DNA of 64,000 nucleotides from JAKFVC01 sp040386595 (GCA_040386595.1 JAZKFE010000055.1:1-64000), one strand, 5' to 3'; shown: positions 1-8,770, numbered from the stretch's first letter. The notes: a model not told the origin generated them from the sequence alone. Made by a program: numbers and translations.

Positions 1-478
1 CAACGACTTCCGGCATGCCGGATACCGCTACACTTAGACGCAACGCGCTCTAGTCCGCTACGATGAGCGGGAGCCGAATGAGCCCCTGCCTCTTGTTCGC
101 TTTGCTCACCCAGATTCGAGAATCTGGGCTACCCCCCGCGACTTGCCTGAACATTCCCTCGACCGCGGCGCAGCGTTAAGTGCCTGTTTCGCAATCCCGA
201 GGTCACTTGCCAGCGGGGTCGTGGCGTTGCGATGCTTCTTACCGTCATGACCGGATGACAATTCTGCCGAAAGTTGTCACAATACGCGCCGATATGAGTG
301 GCCAGACCTCCTCTCCACGCGGCCACGCATAAGACGTGCTCGATGTTTCACACTCGGGCAATACGTCTGCTTGATGGCCACACAAGATATAACAAATTGT
401 TCATGGGTGGGTCGTTTCAGCAATAGGTGTTGAATACCGGCCGACATGACCCAGTTCGAGTTTAAGGAAATCGCGACA
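1..478. other. Left-edge intergenic region before enolase
   Basis: No convincing complete gene. On the plus strand, bases 2-37 read NDFRHAGYRYT followed by TAG, which could be the last codons of a gene outside the window, but this is too short to identify. The stretch contains one copy of the CCCAGATTCGAGAATCTGGG palindrome. The enolase leader and its ribosome-binding site occupy the right end. No clear -35/-10 pair was found. Confidence 0.4.
80..135. repeat. Dispersed palindrome, family B (copy 1)
   Basis: The core CCCAGATTCGAGAATCTGGG is a perfect inverted repeat, flanked on the left by TCTTGTTCGCTTTGCTCA. The reverse complement of the whole unit recurs at 22811-22866, flank included. A symmetric core-only version lies at 28483-28514. 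This is direct sequence observation; mobility or function is unknown. Confidence 0.8.
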
Positions 479-1753
479 ATGGCAATTCTGATTCAATCGG
501 TGCATGCCCGGCAAATTCTCGACAGCCGCGGCAATCCGACGGTGGAAGTTGATGTGGAGCTGGAAGACGGCACCCTGGGCCGCGCCGCGGTTCCGAGCGG
601 CGCCAGCACTGGTGCTCACGAAGCCTGTGAGCTGCGTGACGGCGATAAGAAGGTCTTTCTCGGCAAGGGTGTGCTGAAGGCTGTCGAAAACGTCAATCTG
701 CAACTCGGGCCCGCGTTGGAAGGTTTGGACGTTACCGACCAAGCCAACATCGATAAGACTCTGATCGACATCGATGGCACTCCCAATAAGTCGCGGTTGG
801 GTGCCAATGCGATTCTGGGTTGCTCGCTGGCAGCGGCTCATGCTGCTTCTCGCGTCAGCTTCCTGCCGTTGTTCCGCTACCTCGGTGGCGTGGGCGCGAA
901 GTACTTGCCGGTGCCGATGATGAACATCATCAACGGTGGTGCTCATGCCAATAATGGCATCGATATCCAGGAATTTATGGTTCTGCCGCTGGGTTTCGAC
1001 AGCTTCAGCGACGGCCTGCGTTGCGGTGTGGAAATCTTCCACAGCCTCAAGTCGGTGTTGGCTGCCAAGGGGCTGAGCACCGCGGTGGGTGACGAAGGTG
1101 GTTTCGCCCCGACGCTCGAAAATAACGAAGCGGCCATTCAGGTCATCCTGACCGCTATCGAAAAGGCTGGCTACAAGGTTGGCGAGCAAGTGAAGTTGGG
1201 CTTGGACGTGGCTTCGACCGAGTTCTTCAAGAACGGCAAGTACACGTTTGAAGGCAAGCAACTGACTCCCGCTGAGATGGTTGGCTGGCTCGAAACGATG
1301 TCGACTAAGTACCCGATTTGCTCGATCGAAGACGGTTGCTCGGAAGACGATTGGGACGGCTGGAAGCAGCTGACCGACCGTATCGGCAAGAAGGTACAAT
1401 TGGTCGGCGACGACTTGTTCGTCACCAACTCGACGCGTCTGGCGAAGGGCATCAACGAGGGAATTGCGAACAGCATTCTCGTTAAGGTGAACCAAATCGG
1501 CACGCTCACCGAAACCATTAACGCTGTGCAACTCGCTCACCGCAACGGCTACACCGCCGTGATGAGCCACCGCAGCGGCGAGACCGAAGACACGACGATT
1601 GCCGACTTGGCCGTCGCTCTGGGAACGGGACAAATCAAGACCGGTTCGGCCAGCCGTACCGATCGTATCTGCAAGTACAACCAACTGTTGCGTATTGAAG
1701 AGCTCCTCGGTGACGAAGCTCGCTACGGCGGTGAGTTGTGGTTGCGTAAGTAG
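479..1753 (+). CDS. eno: Enolase (phosphopyruvate hydratase)
   Basis: Cytoplasmic glycolytic enzyme that interconverts 2-phosphoglycerate and phosphoenolpyruvate with Mg2+. The 424-residue product has the family's usual length. It opens MAILIQSVHARQILDSRGNP and carries the substrate-loop motif GASTGAHE, the metal-ligand segment SIEDGCSEDDWDGW, the lysine strand ILVKVNQIGT and the signature SHRSGETEDT near the C-terminus. The frame is open from 446, but ATG 479 is chosen because AAGGA at 464-468 lies at a proper spacing and MAILIQ is the conserved start. A strong terminator follows about 100 bp after the stop, suggesting a single-gene transcript. The 427-codon frame on the opposite strand is a shadow. 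Confidence 0.98.
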   Translation: MAILIQSVHARQILDSRGNPTVEVDVELEDGTLGRAAVPSGASTGAHEACELRDGDKKVFLGKGVLKAVENVNLQLGPALEGLDVTDQANIDKTLIDIDGTPNKSRLGANAILGCSLAAAHAASRVSFLPLFRYLGGVGAKYLPVPMMNIINGGAHANNGIDIQEFMVLPLGFDSFSDGLRCGVEIFHSLKSVLAAKGLSTAVGDEGGFAPTLENNEAAIQVILTAIEKAGYKVGEQVKLGLDVASTEFFKNGKYTFEGKQLTPAEMVGWLETMSTKYPICSIEDGCSEDDWDGWKQLTDRIGKKVQLVGDDLFVTNSTRLAKGINEGIANSILVKVNQIGTLTETINAVQLAHRNGYTAVMSHRSGETEDTTIADLAVALGTGQIKTGSASRTDRICKYNQLLRIEELLGDEARYGGELWLRK

Positions 1754-1853
1754 ATTGTGCCGAGCTGTTTTCCAGGTGTCAGGCTCAAAAATCGAGAAGG
1801 ATTAATGAGCGGCGGCGGAAAAGGGAGCTCGTCCTGATCTAGCGTTGAAATCC

Positions 1854-1889
1854 AAACAGCCCGGCAATTTGAGAATTGCCGGGCTGTTT
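1854..1889 (+). terminator. Rho-independent terminator after eno
   Basis: A perfect 16-bp stem (AAACAGCCCGGCAATT against its complement) with a TGAG loop, ending in TGTTT. It sits 100 bp after the enolase stop and before the next gene. Both arms end in A/T runs, so it could work in both directions. Confidence 0.85.
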
Positions 1890-1954
1890 GCTGCGCGGAG
1901 GACGATAAGGCACGTGAGATCAAGCTGTTTTACAGAGAAACCAAAGACCGTGGA

Positions 1955-2536
1955 ATGAGACCCCCGTTCCCTCAATCATCGCAAGCGGAATCGCAGGCCA
2001 GCTGGTTTAGCTCGGTGGTGGGGTGGTTGTGTTTGTTTCTGGCGGCGGGATTCTATGGGGCCGTGCATCTCTCGCCGCGCCTGCTGACCATGGTGCGGTT
2101 GCAGCACGAGTACGATACGAATCATCTCCGGCTGGTGTCGTTAGAAAATCAGCTGCAGACTTTGGGGCACATGGCCAAAGCTCTGGAAGACGATCCCGAT
2201 TTCGCCGCCGCCATGGCGCGCGTGGAATTCTCGGCCGACCGGCCGGGTGAGCAGCGGATTGCCGTAGAGCCCCATCTGACCCAAGAGCCGCACGCCCTGG
2301 CGCCGCAGCTGGATGTGGTTGAGCCTCCCTGGCCGTGGTACACGCCCCTCTTAAAGGTCGTGGTCGAGTACCCCAAGGTCAACTCGGGATTGTTGCTCGC
2401 GGCTGCGGGTTTGGTGCTGTTTTCGTTCATTCCGCTGCATGGGACGTCGGTCATTGTAATCGGCGGCCGCACGGTAACCTATACCACCGGGTTGCTGGGG
2501 TTCCTAAAACGCCGCTATTATCATTCGCGGCGGTAA
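1955..2536 (+). CDS. Hypothetical two-TM membrane protein
   Basis: A 193-residue protein I do not recognise. It has an N-terminal hydrophobic segment (about residues 20-45, VVGWLCLFLAAGFYGAVHL), a heptad-like stretch (about 45-80, LVSLENQLQTLGHMAKALED) and a Pro/Glu-rich linker. A second hydrophobic segment (about 145-165, GLLLAAAGLVLFSFIPL) precedes a basic C-terminal tail (KRRYYHSRR). The short TM plus coiled coil vaguely resembles septum-formation-initiator (FtsB/DivIC) topology, but the second TM does not fit and I do not claim it. Start ATG 1955 has no strong ribosome-binding site. It lies after the eno terminator, so it is probably transcribed alone. Confidence 0.7.
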   Translation: MRPPFPQSSQAESQASWFSSVVGWLCLFLAAGFYGAVHLSPRLLTMVRLQHEYDTNHLRLVSLENQLQTLGHMAKALEDDPDFAAAMARVEFSADRPGEQRIAVEPHLTQEPHALAPQLDVVEPPWPWYTPLLKVVVEYPKVNSGLLLAAAGLVLFSFIPLHGTSVIVIGGRTVTYTTGLLGFLKRRYYHSRR

Positions 2537-2558
2537 TACTCGGATCGGGAAGAGAATT

Positions 2559-2803
2559 CACCACTGAGGCACGGAGAACACAGAGGGTTCTGGATGTGTC
2601 TGGCGGTTGAGGCTTTCATTGGGTGATTCTCCGGAGGGAGTTTTAGCCACGGATTCACACAGATGAAACACGGATTTGGGCAATGTTTGTTCGCGTGTTG
2701 GGGCTTTCGAAGTCAGCAATAATCGTTGGGTTCGTCCTATGGAGATAACTCCACATAGGATGATTCAATCCGTGTTTGCTCTGTGTTAATCCGTGGCTAA
2801 AAA
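2559..2803. repeat. Composite dispersed repeat, family C (copy 1)
   Basis: A short CACGGAGAACACAGAG tract at about 2570 is followed by a long imperfect inverted repeat. Its left arm at 2641 begins TTTTAGCCACGGATTCACAC and its right arm ends AATCCGTGGCTAAAA at 2803, with about 90 bp between. The same two parts in the same order recur at 21014-21231. Together with short flanks this fills the 340 bp between the two-TM gene and ecfT. No gene seen. Confidence 0.75.
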
Positions 2804-2879
2804 CCTCTCCGCGGTGCGTCTGATACTTCCCTGAAATGGGCCCGTGTTCCTGGACTTGGCTCGAAAGAATCTGCTCTCG

Positions 2880-3566
2880 ATGGCGCTTGATTTCTTGGAT
2901 CGATACAGCCGCGGTAACTCGATCATCCATCGGTGGCCCGTTTCGTTGAAGTTGGTACTGGCGATTTCGATCATCACGGCGGGATTGTTCATCCGCGGCG
3001 AGGCCTGGCCGCTGCAGGGACTCTTGCTGTGCCTGGTGTTTGTCGGGCTCAGTATTGCCGGGATTCCGCTGGGCTATTTGTGGCAGCGGCTGCTGGGGTT
3101 CTGGTTGTTTGCCGTGATGTTGACCGTCAGCATTCCCGCGGGGCAGGGCTTTCGAGCTGGCTGGGACCTGGCCGGGACAATCCTGATGCAGAGTACGTTG
3201 GGATTTTTGACCGGGCTATGGCTGGTGAATGTCACCCCGTTCGACAAACTGCTGTATACGTTACGGGGCTGGGGTGTCCCCAAGTTACTGATCGCCATTC
3301 TGGCCTTCATGTACCGCTATTCGTACGTCGTATTTGACGAGTTAGACCGGATGCGGACGGCTCGCAGTGCCCGCCATTTTGGAGGGGGATCCTGGTGGTC
3401 CAGCTGGAAATCCAATGCCCAGTTGATCGGCATGCTATTGGTGCGGTCGCTGAGTCGAGCCGAGAGAGTCCACGGGGCGATGTGCGCGCGGGGATGGTCG
3501 GGGGATATCCATTTGCTGGAGGATGTTTCAGAGTCTGAGCGGCCCGCGACAAATGGCGAGAAATGA
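2880..3566 (+). CDS. EcfT/CbiQ-type energy-coupling transmembrane protein
   Basis: Resembles the T component of energy-coupling-factor vitamin or metal importers, an inner-membrane scaffold linking ABC ATPases to a substrate-binding S subunit. The N-terminal LDRYSRGNSIIHR is typical of CbiQ. Several hydrophobic helices follow (about residues 20-160). The cytoplasmic coupling region has FMYRYSYVVFDELDRMRTAR and the second conserved block RVHGAMCARGWSG, containing the ARG motif that contacts the ATPase. ATG 2880 is preferred because it gives the conserved opening; a GTG at 2844 would add 12 residues. No EcfA ATPase or S component lies anywhere in the window, so its partners must be encoded elsewhere. 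A family-A palindrome follows 65 bp downstream. Confidence 0.85.
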   Translation: MALDFLDRYSRGNSIIHRWPVSLKLVLAISIITAGLFIRGEAWPLQGLLLCLVFVGLSIAGIPLGYLWQRLLGFWLFAVMLTVSIPAGQGFRAGWDLAGTILMQSTLGFLTGLWLVNVTPFDKLLYTLRGWGVPKLLIAILAFMYRYSYVVFDELDRMRTARSARHFGGGSWWSSWKSNAQLIGMLLVRSLSRAERVHGAMCARGWSGDIHLLEDVSESERPATNGEK

Positions 3567-4047
3567 GTCGCCGGAGGTCGCGGAATCTGTCGGAACTCCG
3601 AGGCTAGGCCGTGCAAGTTTTTGGGTCCATTGGGAGGGTGAGGCTCCTGCCGAACCGCTTAGTCTTTCGAACCGAGTAAACTTATCGGCAGGAGCCTCAC
3701 CCTCCCAACGATTCGAATCACCAAGATCTCTGACGATTGTGCGTTCAAAGCTCCTTCACGGCATAGCTCTTGAGAACGTCAATCTGGTTAGGCTGATTTA
3801 TTGCGAATTCCGCGCCGCATTATTAAGGAGCCCGCTCGTTTGAGCGACGAGTTCTTTTTGACGACGTCTCTGTTGTTGCAACGCATTGCAATTAAATGAG
3901 TTACGCTGCTGAAATGACTCGGGATAGCATCACCCGGGGGGATCTGATATTCTTTTTGGTTCCCCCTTTGGGTAGCTGCTGCAGGTTATCCCCCGTTGAT
4001 CGCCGTCACTGGCGCTGAGTCCTCGTTTTGAGTCGAAGAGAAAGTCC
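3567..4047. other. Intergenic region between ecfT and efp
   Basis: Holds one family-A palindrome (3631-3707). The rest is about 340 bp of non-coding sequence that must contain the efp promoter. No reliable -35/-10 pair or further gene seen; the 106-codon plus-strand frame crossing the palindrome is rejected. Confidence 0.5.
3631..3707. repeat. Family-A palindrome (copy 1)
   Basis: Left arm TGGGAGGGTGAGGCTCCTGC, right arm its reverse complement ending CCTCACCCTCCCA, with a roughly 30-bp centre that is less conserved. The same arms recur at 24037, 43595 and 48039, with a decayed version at 13029. It lies 65 bp after the ecfT stop, so it may act as a 3' hairpin. REP/REPIN-like by appearance; no RAYT transposase in the window. 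Confidence 0.9.
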
Positions 4048-4617
4048 ATGCCCCAAATCAATGCCGGAGATTTCAAAAAAGGCTCGAAGATCATCCTCGA
4101 CGGCGAACCTTACGACATGCTGGAAGTGAACTTTGTGAAGCCGGGTAAGGGGTCGGCACTCTATAAGACACGTTTGCGGCACATGACTAAAGGGGCGATC
4201 TATGATCGCACGTTTAAGAGTGGTGAAAGTGTCGAAGCGGCAGATGTTCGCAAAGGTGACGCGCAGTTCTTGTACAAGGACGCGACCGGCTACGTGTTCA
4301 TGGATCAGGAATCGTTTGATCAATACACGCTGGCGACAGACTCTGTGGGGGATAGCGCCAAGTTCCTGCAGGACGGCGCGATTTGCAGTTTGATTTACTG
4401 GAACGACCAAATTATCGGCATGACGCCGCCGCAGTATGTCACCATGAAGGTGACTTACACCGAACCCGCGGTTCGTGGAAATACGGCTTCCTCACTGAGC
4501 AAGCCGGCGACGGTGGAATGCGGCGCGATTGTCAGCGTTCCAGCGTTCATTGAAATTGGCGAAGTGATCAAGATTGATACGTGGAACGAGACTTACCTCG
4601 AACGCGTGCGCGATTAA
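4048..4617 (+). CDS. efp: Translation elongation factor P
   Basis: Binds between the P and E sites of stalled ribosomes and promotes peptide bonds at polyproline. 189 residues, the normal family length with KOW, OB and C-terminal OB domains. The tip loop KPGKGSA places lysine at position 34, the residue lysylated in EpmA-type bacteria; no modification enzyme is in this window. The C-terminal signature region reads GAIVSVPAFIEIGEVIKIDT. The start is clear: ATG 4048 gives MPQINAGDFKKG. It is followed 95 bp later by miaB on the same strand, so the two could share a transcript linking two translation-fidelity functions. Confidence 0.97.
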   Translation: MPQINAGDFKKGSKIILDGEPYDMLEVNFVKPGKGSALYKTRLRHMTKGAIYDRTFKSGESVEAADVRKGDAQFLYKDATGYVFMDQESFDQYTLATDSVGDSAKFLQDGAICSLIYWNDQIIGMTPPQYVTMKVTYTEPAVRGNTASSLSKPATVECGAIVSVPAFIEIGEVIKIDTWNETYLERVRD

Positions 4618-4712
4618 TTGTGTCCTACAGTGGACGGGGTTGAAACCGGTTTTCGATTGAACTTGGCCCGTAGGACTGAACTTTCTCTGTACCGACTGCT
4701 GTGCCCGAACCT

Positions 4713-6167
4713 ATGTCCGATACGCCCCACAATCAGAAATTGTTCATTGAGACCGTTGGCTGCCAGATGAATATGCTGGATAGCGAACTGGTCGTGGCCG
4801 CGTTGCGCAAAGAAGGCTATCAGCTGACGTCGGAGCCGGCGGATGCCGACACGATCTTGTTCAATACGTGTAGCGTTCGCGAGCACGCCGAGCACAAGAT
4901 TTACAGCGCTCTGGGCCGCTTGCGATTCAGCAAACGTGGTCGCCCCAATCAAGTGATTGGTGTCATCGGTTGTATGGCCCAGAAGGATCAAGAGCTGATT
5001 TTTCAGCGGGCGCCGCATGTGGATATGGTCGTTGGGACCGGGCAGTTGGCCCAGATTCCCGAGATGATCCGGGCGGCCCGCGACAATCGCGAGCACCGTC
5101 TGGCTGTCAGTCTCGATCGACGCGACGCGACCCGTCAGGAAATTAGCGACAGTTTTCAGAGCTACGATCCGCTCCGCGACCCCGAGATGCGGCCTTCGCC
5201 CTATCAGGCATTTGTGCGGATCATGATTGGCTGCGATAAGTTTTGCACTTACTGCGTGGTCCCCATGACTCGCGGTCCCGAGCAAAGCCGACCGCCGCGC
5301 GACATTTTGCGTGAAGTGACGCAGCTTGCGAACGAAGGTGTTAAAGAGGTCACGCTGCTCGGCCAGACGGTCAACAGCTACAAAGTCCGGCAAGATGGCC
5401 AGCTGTGGCGGTTGTCAGATCTGATCGTGGCGATGCACGATACCCCAGGTTTGGACCGTATCAAGTTCGTCACGAACTACCCGAAAGATATGACCGACGA
5501 CTTGTTGGAAGTCGTGCGCGACATGCCGAAGGTGGCTCGTTATCTGCACGTGCCGGCTCAGTCGGGGTGCAACGACATCCTCAAGCGGATGAAACGCGGC
5601 TACACCGTTGAAGACTATCGCGACATGATGACGCGGATTAACGCCATCGTGCCGGGATGTGCAGTTTCCAGCGACTTCATCGTGGGCTTCTGCGGCGAAA
5701 CTGATGAGCAGTTCCAGAAGAGCATGGATCTGATTCGCGAGTTTCGCTTCAAGAACAGCTTCATTTTCAAATACAGTCCGCGCCCCGGGACTAAGGCCGA
5801 CGATCTGCTGCCGGACGACATTCCGGAAGCGGTTAAGCGTGAACGCAACAATCTGATGCTCGATCTGCAGAATCAGATCACTGAAGAGGACAACGTCGCG
5901 TTCATCGGCACACAGCAGGAAGTCCTGGTTGAGGGCCCAAGTAAGACCTCGCTCAAGCATGAAACCGATCCGGAAAGTGCCTCGACGCAGTTGGTTGGGC
6001 GGACTCGCTGTGATCGGATTGTGGTCTTCGAAGGGAACCGTCGCCTGATTGGCTCCTTGACGAAGATTGAAATCCACGATTTGACCCGCACGTCACTGAT
6101 TGGCCATATCGTTACGCACGAAGTCCAGCACGGCAGCGAGTTCTCGTTGTTGCCGATTCTGGGCTGA
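4713..6167 (+). CDS. miaB: tRNA-i6A37 methylthiotransferase MiaB
   Basis: Radical-SAM enzyme with two Fe-S clusters that converts i6A37 to ms2i6A37 in tRNAs reading codons starting with U. The 484-residue product has the N-terminal methylthiotransferase domain with cysteines 17, 53 and 87 (VGCQMN, NTCSVRE, GCMAQ). The radical-SAM motif CDKFCTYC uses cysteines 174, 178 and 181, and a C-terminal TRAM-like segment begins near residue 400 (EVLVEGPSK). ATG 4713 gives MSDTPHNQKLFIETVGC; a GTG at 4701 would add four residues. No strong ribosome-binding site is visible. Downstream of efp on the same strand. Confidence 0.97.
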   Translation: MSDTPHNQKLFIETVGCQMNMLDSELVVAALRKEGYQLTSEPADADTILFNTCSVREHAEHKIYSALGRLRFSKRGRPNQVIGVIGCMAQKDQELIFQRAPHVDMVVGTGQLAQIPEMIRAARDNREHRLAVSLDRRDATRQEISDSFQSYDPLRDPEMRPSPYQAFVRIMIGCDKFCTYCVVPMTRGPEQSRPPRDILREVTQLANEGVKEVTLLGQTVNSYKVRQDGQLWRLSDLIVAMHDTPGLDRIKFVTNYPKDMTDDLLEVVRDMPKVARYLHVPAQSGCNDILKRMKRGYTVEDYRDMMTRINAIVPGCAVSSDFIVGFCGETDEQFQKSMDLIREFRFKNSFIFKYSPRPGTKADDLLPDDIPEAVKRERNNLMLDLQNQITEEDNVAFIGTQQEVLVEGPSKTSLKHETDPESASTQLVGRTRCDRIVVFEGNRRLIGSLTKIEIHDLTRTSLIGHIVTHEVQHGSEFSLLPILG

Positions 6168-6488
6168 TCCGCTCCAGCAGTATCCAGTCTGAATTCACAA
6201 CATATTGAAAACGGTTGTGCGAAGTGAGGCACCTTTGCCTTGCTTCGTCCGCCGTGATTGCCCGGTAGTCTGTAATTCAGATTTCTTGGCCGTCAAAACC
6301 GCCGGTTTAGCATCTCCCTTCGCAGTCATCCGTTCCGCTCAAAACAATTGTTGGCAACCCGCTTTGACGTCCAAGTCGTGCGGTAAGTCTGACTTTCTGT
6401 TTTGCAGATCTACTTAATAATCCTAATCGCAGACCGTTCCCGGGTTTCGGGGGCCGTCGTCCTACTGGTTCTTGAGGTGGCATTCGCC
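6168..6488. other. Intergenic region after miaB
   Basis: About 320 bp with no gene. The upstream extension of the lipoprotein reading frame (from 6402) lacks lipoprotein features and is treated as leader. GAGGTGG at 6473-6479 is the likely ribosome-binding site for the next gene. Confidence 0.5.
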
Positions 6489-6923
6489 ATGAGAAACCGC
6501 GCGCAATTATCGCTGGTGCTGCTCTGCCTGATGGGCGTCAGTTTGCTGGGGTGCTTTGCCAAGCCCTTGAATCTGAACGTCATGCATATGGGGCCGCCGT
6601 ATCAGATTACGGCTTATGATCACGGCCAACCGGTCGGGCAGCGTGCCGTTATGGCTCTCTCGAGTGATGAGCAAGTCATTGCGCGGTGGATTGAGGCCAA
6701 TCGCCGCGGGTGGCGGCCGAGTCATGGGAGTCATCCTCCCGGACGGGTGATCCAGGGAGATGGCTTCACGCTGAACTTTACCGACACTCTGTGCATTCTC
6801 AATATCCCCCCCGATCCCCATGCGAAGGGGACCGGCAAAGGGAAGACTGAACCGATCATCCTGCAAAAGCGTCTGACACCGGGTGACATGGAGTTGTCGG
6901 CATTGTTGAATTCCGGTCTATGA
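6489..6923 (+). CDS. Hypothetical lipoprotein
   Basis: A 144-residue protein with a basic start (MRNRAQLS), a hydrophobic core (LVLLCLMGVSLLG) and a cysteine giving a lipobox-like LLGC, so it is probably a lipidated envelope protein. The mature part has no domain I recognise; it includes a Gly/Pro-rich middle (SHGSHPPGRVIQGDG) and a short LNFTDTLCILNI strand. ATG 6489 is chosen because GAGGTGG lies 9 bp upstream and because it puts the signal sequence at the N-terminus; the longer frame from 6402 would bury it. It stands alone between two long non-coding stretches. Confidence 0.75.
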   Translation: MRNRAQLSLVLLCLMGVSLLGCFAKPLNLNVMHMGPPYQITAYDHGQPVGQRAVMALSSDEQVIARWIEANRRGWRPSHGSHPPGRVIQGDGFTLNFTDTLCILNIPPDPHAKGTGKGKTEPIILQKRLTPGDMELSALLNSGL

Positions 6924-7663
6924 TTGGGGCTGGGGTTCTCGCGAATTCCGTGACACGGGTCTGTGTCCATTTCTCGGAACAAGTCGCCGGAGACACTCCT
7001 GATCGCGGCCCGGTTTGGCTGCTGGGGCTGCAGAATCGGTCACTACGACCGGAACGCTACCGTTGCTGCAGGCCGTATCTCATTGGCCTCATTCTGTCTT
7101 GAAAGTTCTTCTCGTCGAGGAAGTCTGGAATTCCCAGACAGATTGTTCTAAGATGACTTGGAGATTCATGGCCGCATTTCTCTTTCTCGCGGCGACCAAT
7201 ATGTCGGTGGAAGTGATTGTAGTGATCGGGTTTTCTGTAGGAGTATAGGGGACATCCTCAGGTCGCGCGTTGCGGCGGAATGGTCTCCGGCTAAGTGGGA
7301 TGACTGATGGGTGCCTCGCTGCGGCTGAGGCATGGTAGACAATTGGGTGAGAGGCGCAGTGGTGCGCGTGAGATCAGGACTGGAAGTGGTCCCGTTTTTG
7401 CGTAGATCGACTGGTGTCTGTAACTCGCTGCACGGGCGCTCTATATTGCGTCTTCAGCGCCGGGTTGCCTGTTCTTGCCTAAAATTCGTTCAGTATCGGG
7501 CCGTGACCTGTTTTTCCTCGTATAATGAGGGGAGATACAGAGTGTGCCCGCTGATTGAGCCTACCCAGTCGAGTTCCTCAGGCTTCGAAAACCCGTTGCT
7601 GCTCCGTACCACGAAATCTGGATTCTCGCGTTCTGCGCGGGCTTATATAGGAGCTTTCGGCTA
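6924..7663. other. Long leader region before PIN/TRAM gene
   Basis: About 740 bp with only short overlapping frames of no protein-like character. It holds a perfect TATAAT at 7521-7526 and a small GCCTC...GAGGC hairpin near 7315-7335. A non-coding RNA is possible but no known RNA family was recognised. Confidence 0.4.
7521..7526 (+). promoter_or_regulatory. Possible -10 box for PIN/TRAM gene
   Basis: A perfect TATAAT lies 138 bp before the next start codon. No matching -35 is seen 16-18 bp upstream, so the call is weak. Confidence 0.25.
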
Positions 7664-8746
7664 ATGCTGTTAACTGTTTTACGAACGTTGTTTGCGTTCA
7701 TCTGCGCGGGAGCGGTTGCCGCGTATTGCGGGGCTGCGGCTGGCGCGGAGCCCAATTCCACGTCGTTCCCGAGGATGGTCGTCAACTATCCGCTGCCCTC
7801 GTTTGTGGTGCTGCTGTTGTTGACGCAGATCATCACATTTATCGATATCCTGATTCCGAAGAAGCGGTTGGAAGTTATTTCCGCCGTCTATTTCGGGTTG
7901 TTGGTCGGCTGGTTGCTGAGCCTGATGCTGATCCTGGGGTTGGATCCGTTCCTGAGCCAAACCTCCTGGCGTGGCTTTGTGCAGATCATCCTTTCGGTGT
8001 CATTGCCGTATATCTGTATCTCGTTGTTGATGCAGACCAAGGACGACTTCCGGTTCATTATTCCGTATGTCGAGTTCTCCCGAGAAGTTAAGGGAGGGCG
8101 TCCGTTCCTCCTGGATACCAGCTCGCTGATCGATGGCCGCATTGCGGATATTCTGGAAACTAGGATCATCGATTCCGAGTTGATTGTTCCCAACTTCATT
8201 CTGCAAGAGTTGCAGGATATCGCCGATAGCTCGGACAAGATGCGCCGCAATCGTGGTCGCCGCGGTCTGGATGTCCTCAGTAAGCTGCAGGCCAATACCC
8301 AGGATGTCGAAGTCCGTCTCTATGAGGCCGACCAGAAAGACATGAAGGGCGTTTCGGTGGATCAGCGACTGGTCGCCTTGGCCAAGGAGCTGGGGGGGCG
8401 CGTTGTCACAAACGACTTCAACCTCAACAAAGTTGCCAGCGTTCAGGGGGTGCATGTCGTCAATTTGAACGACGTCGCGAACGCCCTCAAGCCGAGGTAT
8501 CTTCCTGGTGAGCAGCTCAATCTGAAGATCATCAAGATGGGCGAAGGTCCAGGGCAAGGCGTCGGCTATCTGGATGATGGCACCATGGTTGTCTGCGAGC
8601 AGGGCAGCCACTTGGTTGGTCGTGAAACCGGAATCATTGTCACGAGCGTGCTGCAGAACAGTGCGGGCCGGATGATTTTCGGTCGCCCGGTTCCCTATGA
8701 AGGGGTTTCCACCACAGTGGCGGGGGCTTCGGCTGGTCAGCGATAG
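7664..8746 (+). CDS. Membrane-anchored PIN/TRAM-domain protein (YacL-like)
   Basis: A 360-residue protein with the architecture of Bacillus YacL. About four N-terminal hydrophobic segments (residues 1-135) are followed by a PIN nuclease-like domain (about 146-270) and a C-terminal TRAM domain (about 285-345), suggesting RNA binding or cleavage at the membrane. The PIN acidic residues are visible in LLDTSSLIDGRIADIL, ELQDIADSSD and GGRVVTNDFNLNKVA; the family signature RRNRGRRGLDVL is intact. The substrate is unknown in the family. ATG 7664 has AGGAG about 9 bp upstream. A terminator follows 25 bp after the stop, so this is a monocistronic unit. Confidence 0.93.
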   Translation: MLLTVLRTLFAFICAGAVAAYCGAAAGAEPNSTSFPRMVVNYPLPSFVVLLLLTQIITFIDILIPKKRLEVISAVYFGLLVGWLLSLMLILGLDPFLSQTSWRGFVQIILSVSLPYICISLLMQTKDDFRFIIPYVEFSREVKGGRPFLLDTSSLIDGRIADILETRIIDSELIVPNFILQELQDIADSSDKMRRNRGRRGLDVLSKLQANTQDVEVRLYEADQKDMKGVSVDQRLVALAKELGGRVVTNDFNLNKVASVQGVHVVNLNDVANALKPRYLPGEQLNLKIIKMGEGPGQGVGYLDDGTMVVCEQGSHLVGRETGIIVTSVLQNSAGRMIFGRPVPYEGVSTTVAGASAGQR

Positions 8747-8770
8747 CCGTCAGTCCTGGCTGTTAAACAT

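Noticed and set aside
401..1684. 427-codon minus-strand frame across enolase
   Set aside because: Exactly antisense to a clear enolase; no motif and no ribosome-binding site. A codon-bias shadow typical of GC-rich genes.
2559..2803. CRISPR-like array, because of repeated CACGGA motifs
   Set aside because: The repeats are inverted, unequal and not regularly spaced; no cas gene is present.
3523..3843. 106-codon plus-strand frame after ecfT
   Set aside because: Runs through the family-A palindrome, so its sequence is dictated by the repeat.
7332..7664. 110-codon frame before the PIN/TRAM gene
   Set aside because: Ends at the next start codon, has no ribosome-binding site, Arg/Ser-rich composition and spans the likely promoter.
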